Source of the DNA: Karstenula rhodostoma CBS 690.94
Taxonomy: Eukaryota; Ascomycota; Dothideomycetes; Pleosporales; Didymosphaeriaceae
DNA length: 64,000 nt
Direction: 5' to 3'
Assembly: GCA_010093485.1 (NCBI GenBank)
Contig: MU001513.1
Location: 695,696 to 759,695 of the forward strand
Each line of letters starts with the position of its first letter. Position 1 is the first letter of the stretch. This document shows positions 23,356-34,515 of the stretch, one piece after another. The notes under the pieces were generated by a model, which saw only the letters and a program-made list of their open reading frames with translations, did not search any database and was not told where the DNA came from. Position numbers and translations under genes: made by a program.

Positions 23356-24887
23356 ATGGGCCATGGTTTGAAACGTACAATGGAGTTTGTACCGAGATTT
23401 GAGATTGGTTACAAGCTTTGTGCCACCTCATCTGCAGATTACCACCACCTCTGTTCCGAGAAATTCTTCATGGGATAGAATGCATGTGCTGAAGCTTGGT
23501 AGAGCTTCTCGGCTATGCTTCCTGAAATGTAGCGCTGATATGGGTACTCGATTACTATCGGTGCCTGACATAAAAGTTCTTCCTCCATCTTCTCATGGAC
23601 TTAAGACGTTTGGATTCCTTCTCTCATACTTCTCAGCCAACTATAAACCACGGAGAAGTAGCTATCATGTCAATTAGCACGGGAAGTTAATGTTTGAATC
23701 CTTTACTTTAGGCATAAAAGCAACATTTGAACCGATCCTGACGAATAGCGAGTTCTATGAAGTACATAAAATGGTTAGAAACAGGAAACATTCCGGAGAA
23801 AGGTGGCAGGGGAATTTTCATGAAGCACAACACCCACAAATCAGATCACGTGAGGTTATATTGTGGTAGCCCATGAACATGCTTCTCAACGTAAAGTGGA
23901 TATCCAGGTTGTGTAGAACTCTCATGAAACACCATGCTGGGCTCCGCCAAAGTCGAGGCGGAGGTGTATGGATGCACATCACGTGCATGTACCGGTTCCA
24001 TCACCATCGCCATGATGCGAGGCCATGATTTACTGAGTACGTTACCGAACTAATGATACTTTGAAGAATATCCACAATGAGCACGATCCAAAGCGAAAGG
24101 GCATGATCTCAGATTCGAGGTCACGTTCGATCACGTGCTTTCATCACTCCCGGGGTCAAGCTTGGCGGTTGCTGTGAAAACATACCCCAGGGAAAATTAG
24201 GCTTTTGCCAGCTGACCTCCTATACCAGGAAATCAGTAGTCCAGGTCTCAAACAGAGCTCACTTGGCCCTCGATGATGAGTTCCGGTACTGCATTGATGT
24301 AGTGTGGGGGGACGCGCTCGCGAGGAGGAAGCGGATTAGAAGTTAGTAATAGTTTATTAAGAGAAAATTATATCAAGTGTACATATTTGGGGGTCGATCG
24401 CACGATAGTGCGTACCATCCGCACGACGTTCTTCAACCATGTCATGGAACTTGGACACACAAGACAGTTCAAGATATAGGATACATTGAAGCAGCTACCT
24501 CCAGGCTTGAGAATCCCACATGCCAAGCGTCAAAACCGGCAGCCATAAAACACAGTACCATAGTTTACGCAGCTAAAAGCAAAGCACCTGCTTGTTTAAG
24601 AGACAGGCCAGCGTGAAGAGATAAGCAAGAAATCCACAAGAAACACACACAAAATCTACACGAAATCCACAAGTAATGAGTCGACATAAAGCACGCTAGT
24701 ACATGTTGATGAACGAACAAAGAAGCAGTGACAGAACTTTGGTACAAGCATGATATCCGGACAATGGAGTTGCCACTCCTAGGAACACTCCGATGAGATT
24801 TAAATGAGGTCAGCGGGCGTCCACGTTCTTGTTAGAAGCACTAAGGAGTCTTTCTTACACAGTTTGCGCCCGTTCTTTTTTATCTTC
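23356..24887. other. Gene-free region
   Basis: 1.5 kb of moderately AT-rich DNA between the nitrilase and the next gene. Only short chance frames are present; no RNA gene or repeat is recognised. Confidence 0.6.
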
Positions 24888-26769
24888 TTAAGCGCGATCA
24901 CATCCCTGACGGGGGATGTCCGATTGTTTATCTGTTTCTTTTTGGGGAACGCTGGATATATGTTCTGTTCCAATGGGTCGGTTGCGCTCAGACGGTGAGA
25001 CGACGTACGAATCTATCAAAGGTGCGGAGGACCGCGGAATCCCGGACTTTGTGTCGCCAAGAGACATCTCTGGGTTGATGAATGGTTCCGCCTTAATTCT
25101 CTTAGGGGCATTCATGGAAACATTGCCTGTGAGCTCCTCGAATTTTCGTTTGCGATGGAACATGGACGTCCCAGAAGAGCCAATAGAGGGGCTGGTATAG
25201 TCCCCCCTGAGCAAGCCGCCGGACTCACTTTTAGATCGATCTGTTTCGGGTGTATGTCGAAGGACGCTTTCCGATCGTGGGACGTTCTCATGGTTGGACA
25301 TTGAAGATGTATGGTCTGAAGGTTGATAATTTGTCGAATTGTCGCGATGATATGCATTAACCTTGACTTCTCCAGGTACAGACATGGGAACGTCTGCCTT
25401 TGTTACTGATCCGCATGGAGGGACTGATGAAAAGGTGGGTGGATTTGACATCGACCGAGTTGTGTCCAGATTCGGACCAACAGCATCCCCTGGAGCTGCA
25501 AATTTTGATTGATCATGTACGTCCTTGCCGAGCCTGATCTCCGGGTGCGCTTTCGCCCTCAACGCTTCATGTTCGTTCATTTTTCGCGTGAATTCTTCGA
25601 ACCAAACCGAGCATGATCCACTGTCCCAAGGGTAAAGATCTCCTTCTTCGAACCGGGTTTCTGGACCCGTTCCTTCGAGAGTGTTGTCTTGATTGGAAAA
25701 ATGGTCATACTCTTCGTTATCGGGTAGGCTCCTCACCCAAGCGTTCACTTGGTCTTTTCGGATCTTGAAGTCGTCGAGCGCTGCGTGATTGATTTTTCCA
25801 ATGAGCTCTTCCGGACGTTTTGTTTCCATCAATGGTATATTATCAGGCTTGATGCCCAGGTATCGGCATACTTCGTATGCATTCTTGTAGGAAGACCCTT
25901 GTTTTTCCACATCTTGATATAGCTCCTCTGCCTTTTTCTTGTAGTCGCGGTAGAACGCGTCTTTCTGCTCGTCGGTCTCGTACTGATTGCCACACTCGAT
26001 GCCTTTCGATTGAAGCCAATCCAAGAAACCCTGCTCACGATGCTTCAGGTGATGTTGATAACTCTCATATGACTCTCGAGCGCTTTGATGTCGCTTTACT
26101 AGAAGGTCTACAGCCAATTGCACGACCTCGCCAACGTCTTTTGGTTTCTGAAACCATTAGTAATTTGTCATCCAAAGGTAGTACATGAGGACTTACATGA
26201 CGCTGCATACGCTGGGATGCGGATGATTGGAGATCGTCCTTAGGTTGTTCAACATCAAAGATCCCCGCCCTCTCCCAGACCTTAGTCATCAGCAGACCAG
26301 TGTCTCTCCAAAAATCCCTTACCTCTTCTTCCGCCTCGTCGTCTTCTTTCTGCAGTTTCTTGATCGCTTTGCTCATGTGCTTGATGCGCCGGGTGTGAGT
26401 CGCCTTTGACTTGTACAAAGAAATAAGCTGTGACGTGGTGTATTCGTTGATCTCAGTCTTGTCATGCCGCATGCTTCTCTTCAAGTGTCGGATCTTAACT
26501 TTGGCAACTTCAACCTTTGCACGAGCCTCATCTATGAGAAATAATTGCTCCCATATTGCGTTCTGATCATTCTTATACTCCTTTTCGAAGTCGTGATCGG
26601 TCCGTACGGCCCTATCCAGTAAGGTGAATAGTTCTTGAGACATGAGAAGGGCGGGGACCTCGGCTGTTCCGTCGTTCACGGCGACGAATCTAGCCGGCCC
26701 GGGACTGAAGGAATCGAAGGTTCGCAGGCCCTTGCACGACCAAGGGCGACACACAGGTAGATCGTGCAT
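24888..26769 (-). CDS. Uncharacterised coiled-coil protein, 610 residues
   Basis: I do not recognise the family. Two exons: 26769-26197 and 26147-24888, with a 49-bp intron (donor GTAAGT, branch TTACTAAT, acceptor TTTCAG) that joins RMQRH to KPKDVGEVVQLAVDLL in phase. The N-terminal half is strongly helical and charged (YKNDQNAIWEQLFLIDEARA, KKLQKEDDEAEEEVRDFW), consistent with coiled coil. The middle (KHREQGFLDWLQSKGIECGN, YEVCRYLGIKPDNIPL) may be globular. The last third is Ser/Pro-rich and likely disordered, with a basic stretch (FHRKRKFEEL) that could be a nuclear signal. No signal peptide or membrane segment is seen. The ATG at 26769 is the first in frame. It is head-to-head with the next gene. 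Confidence 0.75.
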
Positions 26770-27335
26770 GTTGACTCGTGGGGGAGCTGTCAAAGGCGGA
26801 GGTACAAAGTACTGAGAAACCTGGAAGACAAGAGATTCTTTCGGCGTGTGTAGAGGCGATCGGTTCGTAGAGTACCCAGTTTATGATTGAAGGAGATCGG
26901 GCAGTACATGTAAAGCGCAACCAGCAGAGACGTTACTGGAGTGCGTGGCAGTGGGGTTTAAAGCCATGCCAAGACTCAGCATCACGTGCCCGGTGCTAGC
27001 TAGAGGGTCCCTGCACGTGTATTGCTGACAAGGCAGGCGCGGGCTCTTGAAGTCCACTGCATTCGAATATTGACCTCAATTTGCACAACTTCTTTCCAGA
27101 AGCACGTGCGGGGTGTGCTGCTAAAAGGCAGGCACACAACACGCTGGCTCCCCTAGCACAACACTCTGGCTCTCCAGATAAGATTTCCCTTGCACTCAAC
27201 TTTGAATCCCAGATCCTGAGTTCCTAGCCGTAGGCCCGATATCAAGGTACATTCTGGTACCTTTCTGCTTTCCGCTTGTCGCAAGTTTCCCACCAGGCAA
27301 TATACAGAACAGGGAAATCTCGCTGAATTCCAGAG
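26770..27335. promoter_or_regulatory. Shared upstream region of two divergent orphan genes
   Basis: 566 bp between the start codons of the two head-to-head genes. Three ACGTGC-type words (near 26985, 27015 and 27105) recur here. No other feature is supported. Confidence 0.4.
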
Positions 27336-29288
27336 ATGGTCCGAAGACGTAAGTTGCGCTCAATCATTCCGTTGAACTGACAGTAACAAATGCGGAAAGA
27401 GAAGAAAGTTCGTAATGAAATTGGAAATTCTGGATATGCACGGCCCCAGAGCCCTCCACCTCGTCACAACAGCAACGAGCAAGCGTACGACTCTTCTCAC
27501 ACGCTATACGAACCGAGCGATGCCCGTAAGCTCAGGGAGGTAGAACAAGAACGTAGTTAAGGCACAATCCCAACAGCCAGGGTTGCACCATCGAATCGAT
27601 TCACCACCCAAAGTGGAATAGTGAAGAACGGACATGGAGATGTTGATATCAGAAGTGCTTTTGGAAAATTGCACACTGGATCCGAGAAAGTAGCGTCGAT
27701 GAAAGAACAGGACAGTAAACGAAGGTATGTGACACCCCATATCTCTTTACCAGAATGGCTTTCCCGAGATTGCACGAGGCGTATGTATAGGAGCGATGGA
27801 GCAGCTTACGGTAATCTTAGCACAACGCTACACGAAAAGCGACTTAACGAAGTCAGCCCATTGACACGTGCAAACGGCGCGCAGTTCCGGCCTGACACAA
27901 CGAATATCGAGCAACCGCGTGGAGACGATGGAATGTCCCAAAGCCAAGGCGCATGCCTCGAAGAATCTACAGAGAAACTGAAGGACACAGTTGGCCCGCA
28001 TCAAAACAAGCGCATCCGTGAAGAGGATCAGGTTGAGGAAGCCTACCAAAAAGTTCTCAGCTATCATCGAGATCAGATGAAGCTTTACGAGGCCAAGCTC
28101 AAAGGACGCCGTGATCCATCCGACACTGGGGCTACACTCAACGCCAGACTGCGAATGTTGAAGAACGCAGCTTCTATGTCCGAAGATAAATCAGGCCTGC
28201 TGGACAAGGTAGCTGCCATGTCCGAACAGGACAGTGTCATGTACTCCAGGTTGATCGAGGGATATGCTTCGCATCGAAGATCGCAGTCGATGGGAAAGAC
28301 TAGGCTTATTACAAACTTCAAGGATCACCGTGAGCTCAAGCGAGGGGCGGTTTTTTGGACTCCGATATGCCAGCGGGCGCTCAATCCTGAAGCCAAGCCA
28401 GACGCTCGACGCATTCCGAGCCCCCACGGTCTGATTGATGATACAAAGCGCATGGTCGTCGTAATAGCCGTTGATACCCATCATCTACGAGTATGTCCCG
28501 TCACAACTCGGAATGGCAACGGTGCCAAAGGCCTCCAGAAGACAGGCTCGTGGGCTTGCCTCCAAGGGCCTGATGTCGATGACACAGAAAACCCTGGTCC
28601 CCCTGTCTTCAAGGTGAAGTTAGAAGGTTACGGTCGCCGGTCTGGAAAGATCTCCCCGAGTTCTATGTTCAAGCCCGACCTTCCGATGGAGGTCCAACCG
28701 CCTATCAATTATACTTATGTTGGCCGTTTGGATACCGAGTCTCGTGGTAGATTACCAATGCCTCCAGGTTTTGACACGGATGGAAACGTTTTGAACTCCG
28801 ATGACTTTCATGTTGACGATCGCACTACGAGCATGAGTCAAGCTACCCGCACCCCTAGGCAGTGGGACATGCCAGCGGATTCAGAACCAGAGGGTTCTCG
28901 TGCCCTAAAGAGGCAGAAGACCAACCGCAACGGTGAGCGCTATGCAACATCTCTCACGACCACCACCGACACGCAAACATCTGCAGCTGCAACCACCAAT
29001 AGTCCCCTACTCGGAGCGTTAGTCCCAGACAACAACCCTCAACCGTCCACTCCTCAGGACTCCGGTACGTTTGCGGTGACAGTAGATGATGAAGTGCAGA
29101 TCCAGAACTCAACATCAGCACCAACACCGACTTCAGGACAATTGGACAGGTCGCAGAATACCCGGCGCAACACTGTCCAAGGCAAGTCACGTCCCCGGGA
29201 TGGCATTCGTGACCGCCACTCTGTCCGAGGTGACTGGGATGAGCCGGGCCACAGCAGCATCAATAACGACCAACTCAACTATGATTAA
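27336..29288 (+). CDS. Uncharacterised protein with DUF6590-like domain
   Basis: The long last exon is firm; the start is less so. Proposed exons are 27336-27348, 27400-27552 and 27622-29288, giving 610 residues. The 51-bp first intron has a good GTAAGT donor. The 69-bp second one (donor GTAGTT) is weaker but skips an in-frame TAA. The central part (about residues 290-450: RELKRGAVFWTPICQRAL, RMVVVIAVDTHHLRVCPV, then SSMFKPDLPM and YVGRLDTESRGRL) resembles the DUF6590 pattern. In that pattern a beta-rich domain carries a conserved hydrophobic strand followed by a short-range set of strands. This is a resemblance, not a proven match. The flanks are Ser/Thr/Pro-rich and likely disordered. Confidence 0.65.
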
Positions 29289-29901
29289 GCCTAATGCTTT
29301 ATGTCAGTTGCATAGCGCCACGCCAATTTCTCCTTGTACGAGATCACAGAAAGGACAGTCCACCCCAAATGCGCTACGCACCTGAACCTGCCAAGAAGGT
29401 GTACAGCCCATCGAGAGAAACCCAGCTGACTATGAGTAGCGCCTTATCTTAACGGACTCTATCTGCTCGATACCGTCTACCGATTTGTTTCGCGCATTAT
29501 TGATGCCCTTGTAGAGGTAACGTTTTGCCGGTTGTTTTTGTGATACCCATGTTGCGGGCACAGTCTTTCTCTTCTGCTTCTGGTATCGTGACGTTACGCA
29601 TGAGACAACATGCATGTACTCTAATTTGCTTTGTAACTGTTTGCCTTTGCGAACGATGAAAGACGCAAGCGTGTGAACAGATGCAGATGCAGATGCATAC
29701 TTGCTTTGACCGGAGGGAAGAGTTGTCAGGTTTGTCTTACGAGATACTCAGGTTTCAGGCGTGTGGACATGAAATTTATATAAATCGATTTCGTCAAAGC
29801 CATGCTGCTGACAGATCCTTTGTCAACATTGTGCTGGGCACAAATAAGGCTAGGAGAAAGCGCATGGCAACACAGATCGCCCTGTCGGATCAAGCCACTA
29901 C
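29289..29901. other. Intergenic, no supported gene
   Basis: Spacer between the 3' ends of the convergent DUF6590-like and P450 genes. No gene is seen. Confidence 0.6.
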
Positions 29902-31597
29902 TTATTTCATCTTGATCCTCAACCCACCCTTAGGTCCACTTGTAATCCCTCCCGCAATCTCGAGCGGCTTGTCCGGTTCCTCCAGCTCCATCTCGAAACG
30001 CCCGACGAGCGCCGCCAACAGACACGCGAACTCTGCCTTTGCGAAGTCCTTTCCGATGCAGCTCCTCGGCCCATGTAAGAACGTTGTGATCGCATAATTC
30101 GACTCCGCGCCTCCAGTATTTGCCTTGCCTGGTCCCATCCAGCGCTCGGGTTTGAACTCCTTCGCGTCGGATCCCCAGAGCTCGTCAGACGTGTTGATTG
30201 CCCAGGGGCAGATAATGATGGCAGTACCCGCGGGGATGAAGTGGCCTTGGATGGTAGTGTCGCGCTCGGCTTCGCGAAGAGTGAGGGCGACGGGCGGAAA
30301 GACGCGGGAGGTTTCGTTCAAAACGGCGTTAAGATAGGGCAGGTGGTCGATATCGGTGGAGGAGACCTGTGCGGTGGGGTCGTTGATGGCGGGTATATTC
30401 GTGCGAACTTCCTCGCGCAGGCGTTTCTGCTCAGCTGGATGCTTGCAGAGGAGGTAGACGGCCCATGTCAGCGAAGTTGCGGTTGTCTCGTGTCCTGCGG
30501 CCAGGAAAGTCATCAGTTGATTTACCATGTCCTCGTCTGTGAAGTCACCCGACTCGATAGCAACACTGAGGATATCGAAGTCTGTACGTTCCCCCTTCTC
30601 CAGTTTCGCGCGTTTTGAACGAACTAAGTCGGCGGAGACGCGCCTGATGGTTCGTATGGCTTCCTTGAACTCTTCGTTGCGTTTCACAGGAAGAGCTCGG
30701 AGCAGCCACTCAGGTAGGAACATTGATGCCACCTGCATCACCTTGGCGGCGGTACTGGGCTTGAAGATGGTGCGGTAGGTTACATTGAGCTCGTTGGTCG
30801 GATCTGCGACTGCATTGAAGTCTTGCCCCATACCCGCTAATCCGATAATGTCAAGAGTTGCCCGAGAGGCCCAATCACGTATTTCCACGACTGAAGTCGG
30901 AACAGCCTTCAACTCGTGGGAGATGGCGTTTGTCATCTCGACCGACTTGTCCCAAAACACGGGATACAGGTCTTTGATGTGGCGGAACGCAAAAGCTGGC
31001 ATGAGGGCTTTTCTTTGGCGCTGTATGCTGTTAGCATTTGGTCTGCACGCTACACTATCCTGCTTACCTTGTGCTCGTCGCCCTCAGCGACAAGAACACC
31101 TACACCAAGTAGCTTTCCGATGCCCTTTCTCACGCGCTCGGGTTTGACAAACTCATAGCTTCTCTGAACTAGTACCTCCGCCAAAGCCTTGGGAGAAGTT
31201 ATCAGAATCCTCGGCTCGTTGAACAACCATCGGTAGTACAAGACGCCGTCATTCGGTACTGTATCGATCCAGTCTCTTTGAGGCTGACCACTGGGTTCTT
31301 TAAAAATACGTTTCCAGTTTCCTGCAATCAAGTTTGCACCCTGATTGTGTGAGCTTGACGAACCGTCGTGCGAGTAGGATTGATACATACTGGCGCTTGT
31401 GGCAAATGACGCAACGGGCTGAGGAGCAAAGGATACACAAGCGTCCCCCAGCAGAACCGCGCAAACAAACCGACCATCGCCAACTCGACCGCGTTCCATA
31501 CCGCACCAGTACTCAAAGCGGCCCACGGCGCATATCGTTGGGTAAAAAATGTGACTGCCGCCGCGGCCACGACGATGGCCCGCTTCGAAATCGCCAT
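29902..31597 (-). CDS. Cytochrome P450 monooxygenase
   Basis: Haem-thiolate monooxygenase anchored in the ER membrane; the substrate is unknown. Three exons: 31597-31391, 31340-31068 and 31020-29902, with introns of 50 and 47 bp, giving 532 residues. An N-terminal hydrophobic anchor (about 8-60) is followed by a Pro-rich hinge (PLRHLPQAPGANL). The I-helix is FLAAGHETTATSLTWAVYLL, the K-helix ExxR is in NETSRVFPPVALTLRE, the PERF-type motif is FKPERWMG, and the haem loop is FLHGPRSCIGKDFAKAE with Cys481 as the iron ligand. All key elements are present and no frame break is seen, so it should be active. No other biosynthetic core gene lies beside it. Fungal P450 family assignment needs a search. 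Confidence 0.95.
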
Positions 31598-33123
31598 CAC
31601 TGCGAGCTGTTCCAAATGTGATGGGAAGTAAGAGCTGAGCTGAGCTGCTGGACCTACGAGGAAGGAACCAATGTAGGTGGCATGACGAGGTGCGATTGAT
31701 ATAAGGTTATAGTGCCATACGTAAAGCGTTTCGTCGCATTGGCGCCATCGATACGACGCGCATCATCGATTTCGGGCTAGCGCGGATCGGCCAGCGGTGG
31801 AAAGAATTGTGCCGATCGGCCACAAATCACGCACTACACTGGGGCGAATCGCAAAGCTGACCCGTTTTGGAAGTGTTTGAAGGATAAGTGGTGTAGCACC
31901 TCGGGTGCGTGCTGCGATGGACTCAAACATACTGATTCGCTTCAATACGATTTTATACCGGAAAGGAGAGGCATCTCGATTTGTTACGCAAGCTCCGAGT
32001 ACGGCTCGGCTGGCCCTCCTGCGAACTGCATGTGCTTTCTTTCCCATGGAATGATGCTCTCCGCCCGGTCTCTTTCTCACTGTCGCTAACAGCATGTCCG
32101 AGGGTGACTCGAAAGCCGTATCGTCAGGTGGGGTTGAGACGAATAGATGGCATCCAATGCAGTCCATGTCGACATGGTGGTGGTGGTCAAGGTCGTCGAG
32201 TGACTCGGCCGGTGGGGTAATGGACGGCGTCGGTTCCGGACACGTTACCATCAACGCGTTATTATTGTTGTGCAGGGTGGCAAGGTATTAGTCATTATTA
32301 GAGCGCTCAATAGTTATTGCACCACCTGTTGCCGCCACCTTATGGCATGACGTTGTTGGCGATCATTGACACCGATGTGTCCATTGGCACACATAGCGCT
32401 CTCGCCACCGCCAATGATGTCGCAGATGCTTAAGTTGGGGCGCTTAATGATGGGAATGGTGTTTATACTGTATGCGGTCTGTTCATAGGTAGAGGCTTTG
32501 TGAGCTTGTATGCGATTTTCGGTAATGGCGACAATGGTTGCCCTCAATGTTAGGAGACAGAGATAAGGGCGATTATGGGGCCTGGGGGACAGCGGGACTA
32601 TTGCGCCTAAGCGGGCTATGGCAAAGCTCTGCTTGGTGTAGTTGCCTGTCGCCTTTATATGCTCGGCGGCAGCAAATGTCACCGCAAGAGTCGCCTACTA
32701 AAAGGATGTAGCAGATTTTCCAGATGAAGCGCCGGGACGTGATATGCCTGAAGGCTTATTGAAGTAAGAGCTGTAATACCTCTGTTGCGAACTCACACGC
32801 TATGGTCTAGACGCGGTTACTGAAGCGGTGAGCCTCCTGGATAGAGTCTTTATCGGCCGCAAAGGAAAATGGGCGCAGAGTGTGCGACATGTAGTCAGGC
32901 GCGATGGAGGACAGGGTCGCGTAGGAGTTGGCAGCCTTGTTGTTGACGGAAATATTGTGTTTGGCTTGTGAGTCGCGATTGGACGCTATCAGAACGACGT
33001 GATGCGGTAAAGACTTGGTTTCGGCGATTTTGTATGGGTGCAGCGGATTTGGAGCGTACGAGGTCATCAAGCCCAATATTGTCAGGTATACACATTAGAT
33101 TGATGTCTAGTGGAGCGTATTTA
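31598..33123. other. Gene-poor region downstream of degenerate block
   Basis: Holds the P450 promoter next to 31597. A minus-strand frame at 31763-32254 has no domain, no clear splice pattern and low-complexity His/Asp runs, so it is not called. The rest is mixed, partly AT-rich sequence. Confidence 0.5.
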
Positions 33124-33716
33124 TTAATTGAAATCCTTTGCCCAGATGTTAAGAGCTTCTTTGTATAATTGGAACTCCTGCGATTTCGATGTTTGCTTGA
33201 CCTCCAAGGTGTGTGACCCCACGACAAGAGTAGGCGGAAAGAAGTCTCTTGGTTCAAGAGACTGTCCAGGCGCAAGACGTGCACGTAGAGCAATCCAGTA
33301 ATGGCCAGGAAATGTAGTGATTTGTATGAACTGCCTGGCGAACTGTTTGGTAGCCTCGTCTTTGAAGTACGAAGATGTTATAGGCTGTTTCTGTTCCTGT
33401 ATGGTACTTATATGTAGCTCTGTCTCATCACTCTTTTGTGTTAGCCAAGAACACAGGGCGGCTAAAGTAACTGTTATATTTAGCGTAGAGACACTAGAAA
33501 TAGATGTTATTCCATACTTCTCTGCCACTGGAGTGCTTGTGGTGTAAATTGCTGAGGATTCAAGCTACGCAGCCTCAGAGGGCCTCCTCTATTGTTAATT
33601 AGCCCCCTAAAGAATTCACCCACACTCTTGGGTGTCTCGCCTAGCTTTTCGTATATTAATAGCATTATATTAAACCGTGATTGTTTGACTGCTGGTGGGA
33701 CAATGGTAAAGAACAC
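33124..33716 (-). pseudogene. Degenerate coding fragment with frame break
   Basis: Two overlapping minus-strand frames join into what looks like one protein piece. The first (33716-33507) contains YEKLGETPKSVGEFFRGLIN and ends in WQRSME before a stop. The second (33528-33124) continues as KYGITSISSVSTLNIT and ends at KDFN. The switch of frame lies near 33507-33528. I do not recognise the family. The AT-rich setting and the break suggest a decayed gene or mobile-element fragment rather than two genes. Confidence 0.4.
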
Positions 33717-34164
33717 CCTAGTGACTAGCTGTAATAAATTAGTGTTAATAAATAAGTTGTTGGTTTAAACTTACCCAAGATAACGTAAGGAATTTATGCA
33801 TCCAGTCTTAAAAGGAACTGCAAATCCTATCTAAGAGAGTAAAAAGAGCTTATTTCGCTGGAATAGAATTGTATCCTGCCTGGGCGATTTCTGGAAAGAT
33901 TTTGTATATAAGCCCAAGGCAGTAATGATCCACACAATATATGCAAAAAACCGCGTATGCGTAATAGTGCAGTTTATCCAGTCGTTCCTCCATGTCGAGT
34001 CAAGAGATTTGTAGTTAGTAACAATTATCTTTAATGTTCCCCTAGTTTTTTGGCTTCGAATCGCTGCGGATATTATGCACTTTTAACCTAAGCTAAGTGT
34101 GTTAGCTGTTTCTGATGTAAATGACGATTTCCGAGTATGCATACACTATATAACTCAGAAGAAG

Positions 34165-34515
34165 TCCAGTTGCAAAGAGCAGAGTAATAGCTTAACCGCT
34201 CTAACTCTGCACCTTACTCGACTGTCACCATAGCGCTCTCCACCAATTCCGATGTATTGCTCGATCGCACTAGTGATCTAACTGCATTATCTTCAGGGTC
34301 TCAATGCGGACCTGCTCGTGTCGAACGTTCGTGTGACGAAGAATCAGGAGAACTAGTAATAGGAGTAGTCTACAAGCCTCTGTTCAAATAGCTGTTATTT
34401 GTTAGGGAAGCTGTTGAGCCTCTGTTCAAATAACTGTTGTCTGTTGGGGAAGCTGTCGAACCCCTAGAGGTATTGCTAAAGGAGTTACCCGGTTTTATTT
34501 AGTCGCCTTGACGCC
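34165..34515 (+). pseudogene. Dead reading frame with RIP-like stops
   Basis: From about 34190 a plus-strand frame reads through about 65 codons without a stop (for example STVTIALSTNSDVLLDRTSD and CDEESGELVIGVVYKPLFK). It then meets TAG, TAA and further stops at places where CAG or CAA would continue the frame. No ATG opens it. The frame includes a 14-codon tandem repeat, annotated separately. It is probably the remnant of a repeat-borne gene; the family is unknown. Confidence 0.4.
34376..34459. repeat. 42-bp tandem repeat, two copies
   Basis: Two adjacent 42-bp units starting GCCTCTGTTCAAATA, differing at a few positions, mostly G/A and C/T changes. The unit length is 14 codons. Each copy holds one stop (TAG or TAA) at the same codon position, after PLFK. 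Confidence 0.85.

Noticed and set aside
27553..27621. A 28-bp intron (27553-27580) instead of a 69-bp intron in the DUF6590-like gene
   Set aside because: 28 bp is below the workable intron size in fungi; the 69-bp alternative keeps phase.
31763..32254. 164-codon minus-strand frame
   Set aside because: No domain, no splice support and His/Asp low complexity; likely chance.
34150..34235. tRNA-like GAGCGGTTAAG motif on the minus strand near 34190
   Set aside because: Resembles a tRNA A box, but no B box, acceptor pairing or clean cloverleaf can be formed. Possibly a tRNA-derived repeat, but not supported.
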